In this document: positions 34,969-42,786 of the stretch, piece by piece | Position numbering within the stretch: the first letter of the stretch is position 1 | Layout of the letters: every line of letters begins with the position of its first letter | Source of the DNA: Bradyrhizobium lablabi | GTDB taxonomy: Bacteria; Pseudomonadota; Alphaproteobacteria; Rhizobiales; Xanthobacteraceae | DNA length: 64,000 nucleotides | NCBI RefSeq assembly: GCF_900141755.1 | Contig: NZ_LT670844.1 | Span: 5,022,001 to 5,086,000 of the forward strand | Reading direction: 5' to 3' | The notes under the pieces: model-generated | The model's input: only the letters and a program-made list of their open reading frames with translations | Told to the model about the DNA's origin: nothing | Databases searched by the model: none | Made by a program: the position numbers and the translations under genes

Positions 34969-35901
34969 ATGCAACGTCTGCTGCATCGCTCCAAGGCCCG
35001 ACTTCGCGACACGACCAAGCCGCTGGGCCAAGCCGCGGTGGGTGCGTTGACGATCGGAATACTGCGTACCGCCCGCTATTTCGATCCGATCAAGACCGCC
35101 AACCTGTTCGGCCGGATCGCCCGCTCGATCGGGCCCTTGATGCGGGAGCAAAAGATCGGTCGCGCCAATCTGACCGCCGCATTTCCGGAGAAATCGCCTG
35201 CAGAGATCGAGGCCATTCTCGCAGGCGTCTGGGACAATCTCGGTCGCGTCGGCGCCGAATTCGCGCACCTCGATCATATCTGGGAGCACGATCCCGCGCG
35301 CTCCGAGGATAGCCGGATCGAAATCGGGACGCGCTCCTACGAATTGTTTACGCAGCTGCGACTCGACGGCAAACCGGCGCTGATCTTTGCAAGCCATCTC
35401 GCCAACTGGGAACTTCCCGCTCTGGCTGCCGTCGCGCACGGGCTGGACACCGCGATTCTGTATCGCCGGCCCAACATCGCGGCGGCCGATCGCATCATCC
35501 AGGATATGCGCGCCGTAAAAATGGGCACGCTAATTCCGGCTGGCCGTGACGCACCCCTAAAACTTGCGGAGGCCCTGAAAAACGGTCAGCACGTCGGGAT
35601 GCTGGTCGACCAGTATCTGACCAACGGCGTCGAGGTTACTTTCTTTGGCCGCAAGACCAGGGCCAATCCGATGCTGGCCCGGCTGCTGCGGCAGATCGAG
35701 TGCCCGGTTCATGGCGTCCGCATCGTCCGCCTGCCCGGACACCGCTTTCGTGGCGAACTGTCCGAAGAAGTGAAGCCGCTCCGCGACGCCGCCGGGCAAA
35801 TCGACATTCAGGGAACGATGCAGGCGGTCACGTCGGTGATCGAGGGCTGGATCCGCGAATATCCCGATCAGTGGCTGTGGCTACACCGCCGCTGGCGATG
35901 A
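34969..35901 (+). CDS. Lipid A biosynthesis acyltransferase, LpxL/HtrB-like
   Basis: About 310 residues from ATG 34969, giving MQRLLHRSKARLRDTTKPLG, the usual start in rhizobial homologues; the frame opens earlier at 34795, but that part is not protein-like. The acyltransferase H(X4)E motif is FASHLANWE (His143, Glu148); LVDQYLTNGVEVTFFGRKTR and the terminal PDQWLWLHRRWR are family hallmarks. It transfers an acyl chain from acyl-carrier protein to a lipid A precursor at the inner membrane. Its setting among debris suggests a second, acquired copy and not the housekeeping gene. Confidence 0.88.
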   Translation: MQRLLHRSKARLRDTTKPLGQAAVGALTIGILRTARYFDPIKTANLFGRIARSIGPLMREQKIGRANLTAAFPEKSPAEIEAILAGVWDNLGRVGAEFAHLDHIWEHDPARSEDSRIEIGTRSYELFTQLRLDGKPALIFASHLANWELPALAAVAHGLDTAILYRRPNIAAADRIIQDMRAVKMGTLIPAGRDAPLKLAEALKNGQHVGMLVDQYLTNGVEVTFFGRKTRANPMLARLLRQIECPVHGVRIVRLPGHRFRGELSEEVKPLRDAAGQIDIQGTMQAVTSVIEGWIREYPDQWLWLHRRWR

Positions 35902-36324
35902 GCAAAGCGATATCCGGGAACGAACGCGACGCCTGCCTTAACACTCACACAATGTCATCGTCCGCGAAAGCGGACGATCCGGTATTCCGCGAAGCGATCG
36001 ATCACCGGCCTCTTTCAGTGTGACCAACGTGGAAACCCCCAGCCCCGGGAAAGCAGTAAGTCACCCTGGGAGATAGCGAAACACCGGAATGGGATATGAG
36101 ACAGTGGGATAGCGGGTGCCACTCTCTCGGCGCTACTGACCAACGATCGTGTTTTGGCCGTTTTTGCCAGTCGGGAGACCGCCTGAATCACCCGATAGAG
36201 TAGTGGAACAGTCCGCATGGGACAGTGCGACATTCCCAAGAAGTTGATCCTTCCCGCCCGCAGGTGATTCTGCCAGGCAGCTATCGGAGGCATAGCGGAC
36301 GTTACCGTCCATCCAACTGCATTT
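35902..36324. other. Intergenic stretch with a half repeat element
   Basis: About 420 bp between convergent genes. 35952-36020 has GTCATCGTCCGCGAAAGCGG and acgatccggtattccgcgaa, the left arm of the ccagta...tactgg repeat family, without a right arm. gctatcggaggcatagcgga ends at 36299; it is a small inverted repeat shared with 41206-41226. No gene supported. Confidence 0.5.
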
Positions 36325-37989
36325 TTATGAGTTCACGGCCGAAACCTGCTCATTCTTCCGGTTATTATTGCCCGTAGCCTTTACCGGACGAGCACGAGCA
36401 GACGACCCCGGGGCCCTCACCGGATGCATACCGTCCAGCTCGGCAATGCGGCGGTCAATCTCACTGATCACGTGCTTCGAGAAAGGCCCGAGGTGCAAGT
36501 ACAGCGCCATCAACATCACGATGTAACGCAGCGCGCCTGGATTGGTCTTGGCGACCTCGACGAAGGTTTTCCAGAACGGCTCGCGAACCTCCGGCAGGGC
36601 CCGCATGATCCTGTGTACGCTGTCAATGCCGCCAAGCCTCTTGCGCATGTCGCCATCCGGCAGGTCGCGGCGGCGGTCGGAGCGGTCGAGCATGACAGCG
36701 AGCCTTGACAGCCGTCCGGCATATGCCGTCGGGCTGAACACGTGCCCGAGCACAGTCTTGTAATCCACAAGGATGTCACGAAGCGGACGCTTGGTGTCGA
36801 AATTGCAGCCGAGCGTGCATTGGTCGCCCGCCTGCTCGACCTTCATGAGGTCATGGCCTTTGTGCAGGCGGGCTTCCTCGGCTAGCCGCCGCGTCAGCTG
36901 TGTGCCAGGCAGCGCATAGAGTAGTCCAACCATGCAGACCGGAATGTTCGCCTCCTCGATGAAGTCGATCATCGCCTGTCCTATCGACCCTTTCTCGGTA
37001 TCGAATCCGACGATGAAACCGGCGGTGATGAACATGCCGTAGCCGTAAATCTTATGGATGCACTCGGCGATGTTGCGCCTGGTGTTCTGCTTTTTCTTCA
37101 TCTGCACGAGCGTCTCAGGGTCCGGGCTCTCGATGCCGACGAAGATCCCGAAGAAATTCGCGTCCTTCATTGCCTGCAACAACTCGCTGTCGTCCGCGAT
37201 GTTGATCGAGGCTTCGGTCGAGAACTCGAACGGATAGTCGCGCTCTTCCAGCCAAGCTTTGAGCCGCGGCAGTAACGTGCGGAGGTTTTTCTTGTTGCCG
37301 ATGAAATTGTCGTCGACGAAATCGACATGCCCGCGATAACCGTGATCGTAGAGCGCTTGCAGTTCGGCGAGAATCTGATCGTTAGTCTTGGTGCGCGGCA
37401 CGCGACCATACAGCTCGATGATATCGCAGAACTCGCAGGTGAACGGGCAGCCGCGCGAATATTGCACGCCGATGAAGAGATAGTGATCGAACTTGATCAG
37501 ATCGTAACGCGGCATCGGGCTTTGCGTGACGTCGATCTTGAATTTCTCGGCGATGAACACACCCTTGCGTTCGCCGCTTTCCCAGGCGGCGATGAAGTGC
37601 ACCATGATTTGCTCGGCCTCGCCGATCACCTGGAAGTCCGCGTCCGCGTAAAGATGCGGGCTGGAGGAGACGTCAGGCCCACCGACACATACCGGCTTGC
37701 CGTGCAGGTGGGCGAGATCGATCAGGTAGATGAAATCAGGCTGCTGGTTGAGCATACCGCCGATCATCACGAGATCGGCCCAGTCGAGGTCCGCGTCCGT
37801 CAAAGGCTCGGTGTTACGGTTAACGAGACGGATGTCCCAATGCTTCGGCAGCATAGCGGCAACCGTGATCAGGCCGAGTGGCGCCGCCGGATACTTCGCG
37901 CCGACCAGTTCGCAGGCTTCCGTATAGTTCCAGAACGAGTTCGGAATGAACTTCGGATATACCATTAGGACGCGGCACGGGATCGTCAT
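36325..37989 (-). CDS. B12-binding-domain radical SAM protein
   Basis: Protein of 554 residues. A cobalamin-binding-type Rossmann domain covers about 5-150 (PLGLITVAAMLP, LVMIGGMLNQQPDF), followed by a radical SAM barrel whose 4Fe-4S cluster Cys are C181, C185 and C188 (RGCPFTCEFCD). The region DFVDDNFIGNKKNL and the C-terminal DUF4070-like part resemble the wider group to which hopanoid methylase HpnP belongs. It probably carries out a radical methylation or rearrangement. No hopanoid gene is nearby, and the substrate is unknown. The C-terminal 35 residues are a basic low-complexity tail. Confidence 0.88.
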   Translation of the reverse strand: MTIPCRVLMVYPKFIPNSFWNYTEACELVGAKYPAAPLGLITVAAMLPKHWDIRLVNRNTEPLTDADLDWADLVMIGGMLNQQPDFIYLIDLAHLHGKPVCVGGPDVSSSPHLYADADFQVIGEAEQIMVHFIAAWESGERKGVFIAEKFKIDVTQSPMPRYDLIKFDHYLFIGVQYSRGCPFTCEFCDIIELYGRVPRTKTNDQILAELQALYDHGYRGHVDFVDDNFIGNKKNLRTLLPRLKAWLEERDYPFEFSTEASINIADDSELLQAMKDANFFGIFVGIESPDPETLVQMKKKQNTRRNIAECIHKIYGYGMFITAGFIVGFDTEKGSIGQAMIDFIEEANIPVCMVGLLYALPGTQLTRRLAEEARLHKGHDLMKVEQAGDQCTLGCNFDTKRPLRDILVDYKTVLGHVFSPTAYAGRLSRLAVMLDRSDRRRDLPDGDMRKRLGGIDSVHRIMRALPEVREPFWKTFVEVAKTNPGALRYIVMLMALYLHLGPFSKHVISEIDRRIAELDGMHPVRAPGSSARARPVKATGNNNRKNEQVSAVNS

Positions 37990-38079
37990 GTGATTCCCCG
38001 GAGGTTGAGGCGCAGGGTGTCACGCAGTTTGTCGGGACTCAAGAGTTTGATTCGCTCGTCGGCCGAAAGGCAAGCAAGC

Positions 38080-38334
38080 CTATATGCTTCTCGCCTTCGA
38101 GGATACCGTTCTTCCGCGTTTCGCCCTGCTGTGATCGTCGCTCACAGCTGACCCGTGGCGCCTTTTCGTTTCCAATTCCGCAAGTTTCGCATTTGGCCGG
38201 CCGCGTTTATCGGCATATTCCTTGCCGTCGATCGGCCCGACATGCGGCGGATCTTTGTCGAGGTACGGTCGTCCGATCCCAAACTCTTTGCGTGCGGATC
38301 GATCCACTTCCACGAGTTTTCGCTTGAACTCCAT
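38080..38334 (-). CDS. Small charged hypothetical protein
   Basis: Eighty-four residues from ATG 38334; a TTG at 38361 extends it. It is very hydrophilic (MEFKRKLVEVDRSARKEFGI, KEYADKRGRPNAKLAELETK) without signal or membrane segment. Codon choice looks coding, but no ribosome site is strong and no family is recognised. Confidence 0.4.
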   Translation of the reverse strand: MEFKRKLVEVDRSARKEFGIGRPYLDKDPPHVGPIDGKEYADKRGRPNAKLAELETKRRHGSAVSDDHSRAKRGRTVSSKARSI

Positions 38335-38785
38335 CGCTGCGCAAATGTCCGCTTCGGTCAAACAGAGAAGAACTCAGCATGAGCACATGTTTTCCGCTTT
38401 GCGCCCGAACTCGGAAATTGCTTGATGTAGTCGGCATGTCGCAAAAGTGCCATAACCGGACTCATGCACTGCAGCAATTGGCAGTTTATTCGATCACCTC
38501 GTCGGCTCGGTAGATGGGCACAAGTGCACGTAGCATTTTCGACGGCGCCAGCGTTAAATTGCGAGTTGCGCCTGCAAATAAAGGACTTCTCGCATTCAGT
38601 GTCGAGAAAGCCTTGGCCATAACTTGAAATTGGACATTTGGGACAATTCGAGGGGGGTCGGGGATGTCCCATCCGGTCGGGTGCAAATCGTGATCCCCCG
38701 TGATCATCTATTGCCTTCTTTTGGGCACGTATGGGGAGGAGGTTGGCCCCGTAACGGGCTAGCGGCCACCGCAGGGGGGGCTGCA

Positions 38786-38914
38786 ATGACGCATCGATCC
38801 CACGAGATCCCGCAGGACGACCTCCGGAACCTCGTCCGCGTTGTCTCAGCTTGCACATTAGGCCTGTGGGCATTCGCAGCAGGTTTGCTGATCGGCGTCT
38901 TTCTGTTTTCGTGA
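38786..38914 (+). CDS. Small single-helix membrane protein
   Basis: Forty-two residues. A run of seven G ends 5 nt before ATG 38786. After a polar head (MTHRSHEIPQDDLRNLVRVV) a hydrophobic helix runs to the end (ACTLGLWAFAAGLLIGVFLF). Function unknown; its size and context are like the 38-residue membrane protein encoded on the other strand nearby. Confidence 0.45.
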   Translation: MTHRSHEIPQDDLRNLVRVVSACTLGLWAFAAGLLIGVFLFS

Positions 38915-39043
38915 TCGAAGGCGCCCCGCCCCATACGCGGCCGCGATAAATTTTTTCCGCGCCCCGACCGCCGCGCGAGGCACGATGCCGGGGGGCGCGG
39001 CGGTGCCGTCGGCTAGCGGATCAGCAATCGTCGCGCTGGTCCC

Positions 39044-39075
39044 CGAAATGAAAGAGGCCGCCAATTGAGGCGGCC
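39044..39075 (-). terminator. Hairpin after the 38-residue gene (copy 1)
   Basis: GGCCGCC (39056-39062) and GGCGGCC (39069-39075) form a 7-bp stem. Read on the minus strand it is followed by TCTTTCATTTC, a modest T-rich tail. It begins 4 bp after the stop of the small gene on that strand. The 32-bp unit is repeated with one mismatch at 39457-39488. Confidence 0.6.
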
Positions 39076-39078
39076 CGT

Positions 39079-39195
39079 TTACATGAACGCGATAACTAGC
39101 CCCATCGCGACAAGGGCATTTAGGCCGGTAACGGCGACGCCGAGATAAAGGCCGCCCATCACGTCCTCGGGCTGGAACTTGGTCTTCCCGAGCAT
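39079..39195 (-). CDS. Small membrane protein, 38 residues
   Basis: ATG 39195 is preceded by GAGGGA about 6 nt upstream, a good ribosome site. The peptide starts MLGKTKFQPEDVMGGLYLGV and continues AVTGLNALVAMGLVIAFM, a short polar head and one long hydrophobic helix ending at the stop. A hairpin terminator follows at once. Start signal, helix and terminator together make a real gene likely. Function unknown; it could be a membrane regulator peptide or a toxin-like protein. Confidence 0.6.
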   Translation of the reverse strand: MLGKTKFQPEDVMGGLYLGVAVTGLNALVAMGLVIAFM

Positions 39196-39456
39196 TGGAG
39201 TCCCTCATGCTTCGTCCCGCCCAAATACATCACGCAGGAACCAGCCTTTCGTTCCGGGCTCAAAGCCTAAAAAGGAATTTAAGGACAAGGCCGCGCAGTT
39301 CCTCTGCCGCGCCGATAGCGTCGACGATGTCGCGGGGAAATGCGAAGCGCTGGGGCTGAAGCCCAAGGCCCTGCCCCGCTGATGTCTGGTTTTACGCGCA
39401 AACCGGACTCCCGCCAGACATCGCGCCATTTCCGAAAAGTGCCAACAGGTGACATT

Positions 39457-39490
39457 CGAAATGAAAGAGGCCGCCAACTGAGGCGGCCTC
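39457..39490 (-). terminator. Hairpin after the Cys-rich secreted gene (copy 2)
   Basis: GAGGCCGCC (39467-39475) pairs with GGCGGCCTC (39482-39490), a 9-bp stem, then CTTTCATTTCG on the minus strand (partly within the stem base). It starts about 20 bp after the stop of the 39512-39805 gene and matches copy 1 in 31 of 32 positions. Confidence 0.6.
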
Positions 39491-39511
39491 GGCACTTGCT
39501 ACTGCGAATTG

Positions 39512-39805
39512 TTACTTTAGCCCCAGACTGGTGCAATACCACGCGTTTTCGTTGTCTCTCCAACCGGTGTTAAATCCCGCCTCCTTGCACTCGATGTAGG
39601 TCTTGTAGTTGCCTACGTTTCTGCATGTCGGCGAAAACGTGCCACCAGAAACGGAGCATCCGACCCAAGGGGCGTTGCCTGACCTAAAGCTTGATGCGCA
39701 ACCACCGGCGCAACTGCCAGTGGCATTGACGGGTGCGGCATTAGCGGGTGCAATCGACAAGGTCGCGATAGCTAGGCCCGCAACGAATAGTGACGCGGCT
39801 TTCAT
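39512..39805 (-). CDS. Small secreted protein with six cysteines
   Basis: Ninety-seven residues from ATG 39805 (MKAASLFVAGLAIATLSIAP, signal cut near ANA). The mature part has six Cys (GSCAGGC, WVGCSV, PTCRN, IECKEAG, WYC), enough for three disulfides, and aromatic residues near the end (NTGWRDNENAWYC). A terminator-like hairpin follows. No family recognised. Confidence 0.65.
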   Translation of the reverse strand: MKAASLFVAGLAIATLSIAPANAAPVNATGSCAGGCASSFRSGNAPWVGCSVSGGTFSPTCRNVGNYKTYIECKEAGFNTGWRDNENAWYCTSLGLK

Positions 39806-40330
39806 GGCTATCTCGCAAATTTCCGGGACAGCACTTGCCGTCCCGGAGCGAGAGCGTACGCCCCTCTCCAAGAAAGGCCACTGGTAATTCTTCCAGTCGG
39901 GTAGGGGCTCACTGCACAAACGGGCGAACAGCCCAATTAGGACACTCTCAAATTCAACTTAGGACACCGGGGCTTAAATACGGACGCTGCTTGGCCGTGC
40001 ATAGGAAAAAATTGGCAACTCCGGAACCTTTCCTGAACTCAGCAGATGCTGACCGAATGTCGGTTGAGGGTCAGACTCGGACCTCGACGCGCACGACCGC
40101 GAGGTCTGTTTTGCCCCGGCAAAGCGGAAACATTTGCTCGCACTGAGTTCTTCTCAGTTTGACCCATTTCGGACGTCAGCGGCAGACTGCTGAAAAGCCG
40201 CGCTTCGGCCTCGTTTTCGCCGAGTGTTGGTCGCTTGCCTACAATCGTAACCGTTTTCCCGAGGCTGAAATAGCGCCGTAGCGCAGCCGGTCCAATCTGG
40301 ATGCGGCATGTCAGTACGGGAGACCAGCCA
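39806..40330. other. Gene-poor stretch with a pair of direct repeats
   Basis: No convincing frame. TTAGGACAC occurs at 39937-39945 and 39959-39967, a 22-bp period, about 130 bp upstream of the Cys-rich gene on the minus strand; this is compatible with a dimeric operator but could be chance. The rest looks like mixed debris. Confidence 0.35.
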
Positions 40331-40471
40331 ATGAAAATGAGTCCAACAGCTGCTTTGATGCACCATGCGCAAACTCGGCCAACAAGCGCGGCATTCGTGT
40401 TTCACGAAGAGGTGCCGCTCATATGCGCCATGGGCAAGGGCATGATCACGAAATCGTCTTCCGAATGTTAG
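40331..40471 (+). pseudogene. N-terminal fragment of an AMP-dependent acyl-CoA ligase
   Basis: ATG 40331 reads MKMSPTAALMHHAQTRPTSA then AFVFHEEV, which resembles the N-terminal helix and first strand of AMP-binding enzymes (A...HA.TRP...AFV...E). After that the match is lost, and the frame stops at 40469-40471. The main adenylation domain is absent. A short match, so the call is tentative. Confidence 0.35.
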
Positions 40472-40479
40472 GAGTCTCT

Positions 40480-40968
40480 ATGAGTTTCAAAAAGTGCGCC
40501 CTGGCGAGCTTGGCGCTTTCGTTCGCGATATGCACGGGCCCGGCTACCGCACATGCGGCCGACGACGGTCTGATAACCAAGCCGAGCAAGTATTCGGTGA
40601 AAGAAACCGTCACGCGATTTGAAGCCGCGGTTAAACAGAAGGAGGCGGCCGGCTTCACGGTCTTCACCGAAATCGATCATGCTGCCGCCGCCAAGAAATT
40701 CGGCCTCGACCTGCGCCCGCGTACGGTCATCGTATTCGGCAATCCAAAGCTCGGAACGCCCGCCATGGTCAAGACTCCACTGTTGGCGATCGACGTGCCG
40801 CCTAAAGCGCTGGTCTGGGAGGACGATCAAGGCAAGGTTTGGCTGTCGTATAATTCTTCCGACTATCTCTACAACACGATCTACCCGCGGCACGGTGCGG
40901 CGGCCCCTCCGGCAACCGCGCCATTCGCAAAACTCCTGGACGAGATCAGCGATCAGGCGACGAAGTAG
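40480..40968 (+). CDS. Secreted DUF302 protein
   Basis: Protein of 162 residues. AGGAG stands 5 nt before ATG 40480. A signal peptide (about 1-28, ending AHAAD) precedes a DUF302 domain: VKETVTRFEAAVKQKEAAGF, TVFTEIDHAAAAKKFGLDLR, TVIVFGNPKLGTPAM and IDVPPKALVWEDDQGKVWLS. The family is widespread in proteobacteria, often periplasmic, with structural data but no settled function. Among the debris here it is the one intact, well-coded gene. Confidence 0.85.
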   Translation: MSFKKCALASLALSFAICTGPATAHAADDGLITKPSKYSVKETVTRFEAAVKQKEAAGFTVFTEIDHAAAAKKFGLDLRPRTVIVFGNPKLGTPAMVKTPLLAIDVPPKALVWEDDQGKVWLSYNSSDYLYNTIYPRHGAAAPPATAPFAKLLDEISDQATK

Positions 40969-41019
40969 ACCAGCCGGGCCGATCGCAGCGTCTGAAGGGT
41001 GAAAAGCTTGCAAACCATC

Positions 41020-41131
41020 TCAGTGCGGCATCCGACCAAATTCGAGTTGATGATCTATGTCGATGCCGAAACGCCAATCGGCTTCACCATTCCCCACCAT
41101 GCTCGCCCGCGCCGACGAGGTGATCGAGTAG
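41020..41131 (+). pseudogene. Decayed tail of an ABC substrate-binding protein
   Basis: Reading VRHPTKFELMIYVDAETPIG then FTIP follows the family pattern [20 protein letters not shown] with many changes. A frameshift then leads to MLARADEVIE and a stop at 41129-41131, the standard ending of PF04392 proteins. It belongs to the same family as 32965-33400 but is not a copy of it, because it keeps the last residues that the other has lost. Confidence 0.6.
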
Positions 41132-41400
41132 CGATACGCTTTGCTGCGGTGCGTGAGTCCGAAGGTGGCACATCGCGTCATTTTGCTGCGCTACATAATT
41201 TGGTAGCTATCGGAGCCGTAGCGGACATCGGGCAAGCCGCACCAAACGTGTCGCATATGAGTACGCGCCTTAATTCGCGACACTACCGATCTTGGCGCCG
41301 ATCGCGACGATCAACGTCGCCACCGGCATAGGCGCTTTGCGCGGACCCTTTGGCGTTTTTGCCCGGCCATGACGAACGAAAAACCACCGCCGGATCACGA

Positions 41401-41453
41401 TTTCTGATTTTCAGAAATTTCTCTTGACGGCCGGGGCAAATCAGCAATATACC
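41401..41453 (+). promoter_or_regulatory. Sigma70-like promoter with upstream palindrome
   Basis: TTGACG (41424-41429) and TATACC (41448-41453) are 18 bp apart. Immediately upstream, TTTCTGA (41401-41407) and TCAGAAA (41411-41417) form a perfect 7-bp palindrome around TTT, placed where an activator or repressor could bind. No coding frame starts downstream; the structured region at 41460-41810 would be the transcript. Confidence 0.6.
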
Positions 41454-41459
41454 AATCCG

Positions 41460-41810
41460 GTCCCGCCTCCTTTCGAGGGGCGTTTCGCGATCGTCACGGA
41501 CGTGGGGCGGGATGCGGTGGACGCGGATGCGCTCTTGACGAACGGCGCTGAGGCGGACGGCGAAGACGTGTGGTCCTGACGCCCCGACGCTGGCGTCAAG
41601 TTCGCGCTAAGGAGCGCGGGCGACGGTGGCAAAAGAGCCGGTCGCCGGGGAGAGCACGAAATAAGCCGTAAACCATTGCGCGGGGAATGCCGGGTGATTC
41701 CGGTGTGACCTGACTAACGCGTGTGCGTTCTACCACTATCATTGCACACGCGGCTATCGGGCGCATCGGGCGCCCGGCATTCCCTGCGCCCTCTGTTTCA
41801 GAGGGCGGGA
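41460..41810 (+). ncRNA. Candidate structured RNA of about 350 nt
   Basis: No frame with good codon use. Helices seen: 41577-41583 with 41592-41598 (7 bp); 41678-41694 with 41773-41789 (17 bp, all Watson-Crick except one G.U); inside it 41718-41726 with 41744-41752 (9 bp perfect); and a hairpin 41787-41795 with 41799-41807 (9 bp, loop TTT) that shares three bases with the long helix, so the two compete or stack. A promoter lies just upstream. I recall closely similar sequences scattered in Bradyrhizobium genomes, unverified. It may be a regulatory RNA, part of a retro-element or a mobile non-coding repeat. Strand is inferred from the promoter. Confidence 0.55.
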
Positions 41811-41875
41811 AGTTAAAGGTAAAACTCGCGCGGATTGCGCGGCGAGATCGCGAAGCTGCGGCTGCAAACACTCTA

Positions 41876-42053
41876 ACTGTCATCACCCGCGACCCGTCTA
41901 CGCCGAAGGCTTCGACGAGCCTTCAGTGCCAGTCCGCCGAAGCTTTAGCGAAGGCGGAAAGCGGGTGATCCAGTATTCCAGAGCAGTTGAGATGGAATCG
42001 ATAAGCCGCGGCGTACTGGATCCCCGCATGCGCGGGGATGACGACCGTTGTTG
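41876..42053. repeat. Dispersed palindrome with ccagta...tactgg core, long version
   Basis: CTGTCATCACCCGCGACCCG, an inner tract with gccgaaggcttcgacgagcc, then gcgggtgatccagtattcca, gcggcgtactggatccccgc and gcgcggggatgacgac. The extra 80 bp in the left arm distinguishes it from 28181-28282. Confidence 0.7.
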
Positions 42054-42093
42054 GGGCGACGTGGCGCGCCTACCGCGCCAGAGCGCTCCCGCC

Positions 42094-42786
42094 TTACTCC
42101 TCGTCCGCCTTCTTCCCACCGATCGTCTTCAGTTTTGCAAATACCGCATCGACGTTGAGGTCGTCGCGCTGCTTTTCGGTGGGCTCGAATTCCGGCTCCT
42201 TGCGGGTGGTCTCGGAGGCCGGCAGCAAGGTCGCGCCGCCGTAGGCGGTATCGGTCGGCTTTTCCTTGGCCGCGCGCTGCACCTCGAAATCGAGTTCGAT
42301 CTGCGAGCACAGGCCGAGCGTCACCGGGTCCATCGGGGTCAGGGTCGAGGCATTCCAGTGGGTGCGGTCGCGGACGCTGGCGATGGTGGTTTTGGTGGTG
42401 CCGACCAGGCGCATGATCTGGGCGTCCTTCAACTCGGGGTGGTTACGCACCAGCCACAGGATCGCGCTCGGCCGCTCGTGGCGGCGCGACACCGGCGTAT
42501 AGCGCGGGCCCTTCTTCTTGGCGGCCGGCGGCAGCGTCACCTTGCTCTCGCCGAGCTTGAGACGATAGCCCGGGTCCTTTTCGCCCTTTTCGATCTCGTC
42601 TCGGGTGAGCTGGCCGGTCGAAATCGGGTCCATGCCCTTGATGCCCTGGGCGGCGTCGCCATCGGCGATGGCGCGGACCTCGAGCGGGTGCATCTTGGTG
42701 AAATCCGCCACCTGATCGAAGGTGAGCGCGGTATTGTCTACCAGCCACACGGCAGTCGCCTTTGGCATCAGCGGTGCGTTGCTCAT
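42094..42786 (-). CDS. trcR: DUF1013 cell-cycle transcriptional regulator TrcR
   Basis: Protein of 230 residues; AAGGAG precedes ATG 42786. MSNAPLMPKATAVWLVDNTA and LTFDQVADFTKMHPLEVRAI are the start of the alphaproteobacterial DUF1013 family, known in annotations as cell-cycle regulator TrcR. A helix-turn-helix-like segment, SAILWLVRNHPELKDAQIMR, is followed by LVGTTKTTIASVRDRTHWN, a probable DNA-binding part. The C-terminus is acidic. It is divergent from ispH with a 218-bp gap, a conserved arrangement to my recollection. Confidence 0.85.
   Translation of the reverse strand: MSNAPLMPKATAVWLVDNTALTFDQVADFTKMHPLEVRAIADGDAAQGIKGMDPISTGQLTRDEIEKGEKDPGYRLKLGESKVTLPPAAKKKGPRYTPVSRRHERPSAILWLVRNHPELKDAQIMRLVGTTKTTIASVRDRTHWNASTLTPMDPVTLGLCSQIELDFEVQRAAKEKPTDTAYGGATLLPASETTRKEPEFEPTEKQRDDLNVDAVFAKLKTIGGKKADEE

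Noticed and set aside
36015..36293. Minus-strand frame of 92 codons between convergent genes
   Set aside because: No ribosome site, composition not protein-like, overlaps the repeat arm and the shared hairpin motif.
36325..37989. Calling the radical SAM protein hpnP or hpnR
   Set aside because: Only the general cobalamin-radical SAM-DUF4070 pattern is shared; no hopanoid genes are nearby and details of the substrate region differ.
39239..39382. Plus-strand reading KEFKDKAAQFLCRADSVDDV ending ALGLKPKALPR
   Set aside because: Protein-like codon use, but no start codon with a ribosome site in frame. Possibly the end of a lost small gene; too short to call.
41441..41886. Short frames on the minus strand across the structured region
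   Set aside because: Ser/Pro/Ala-rich low complexity without ribosome sites; helices and promoter explain the region better as RNA.
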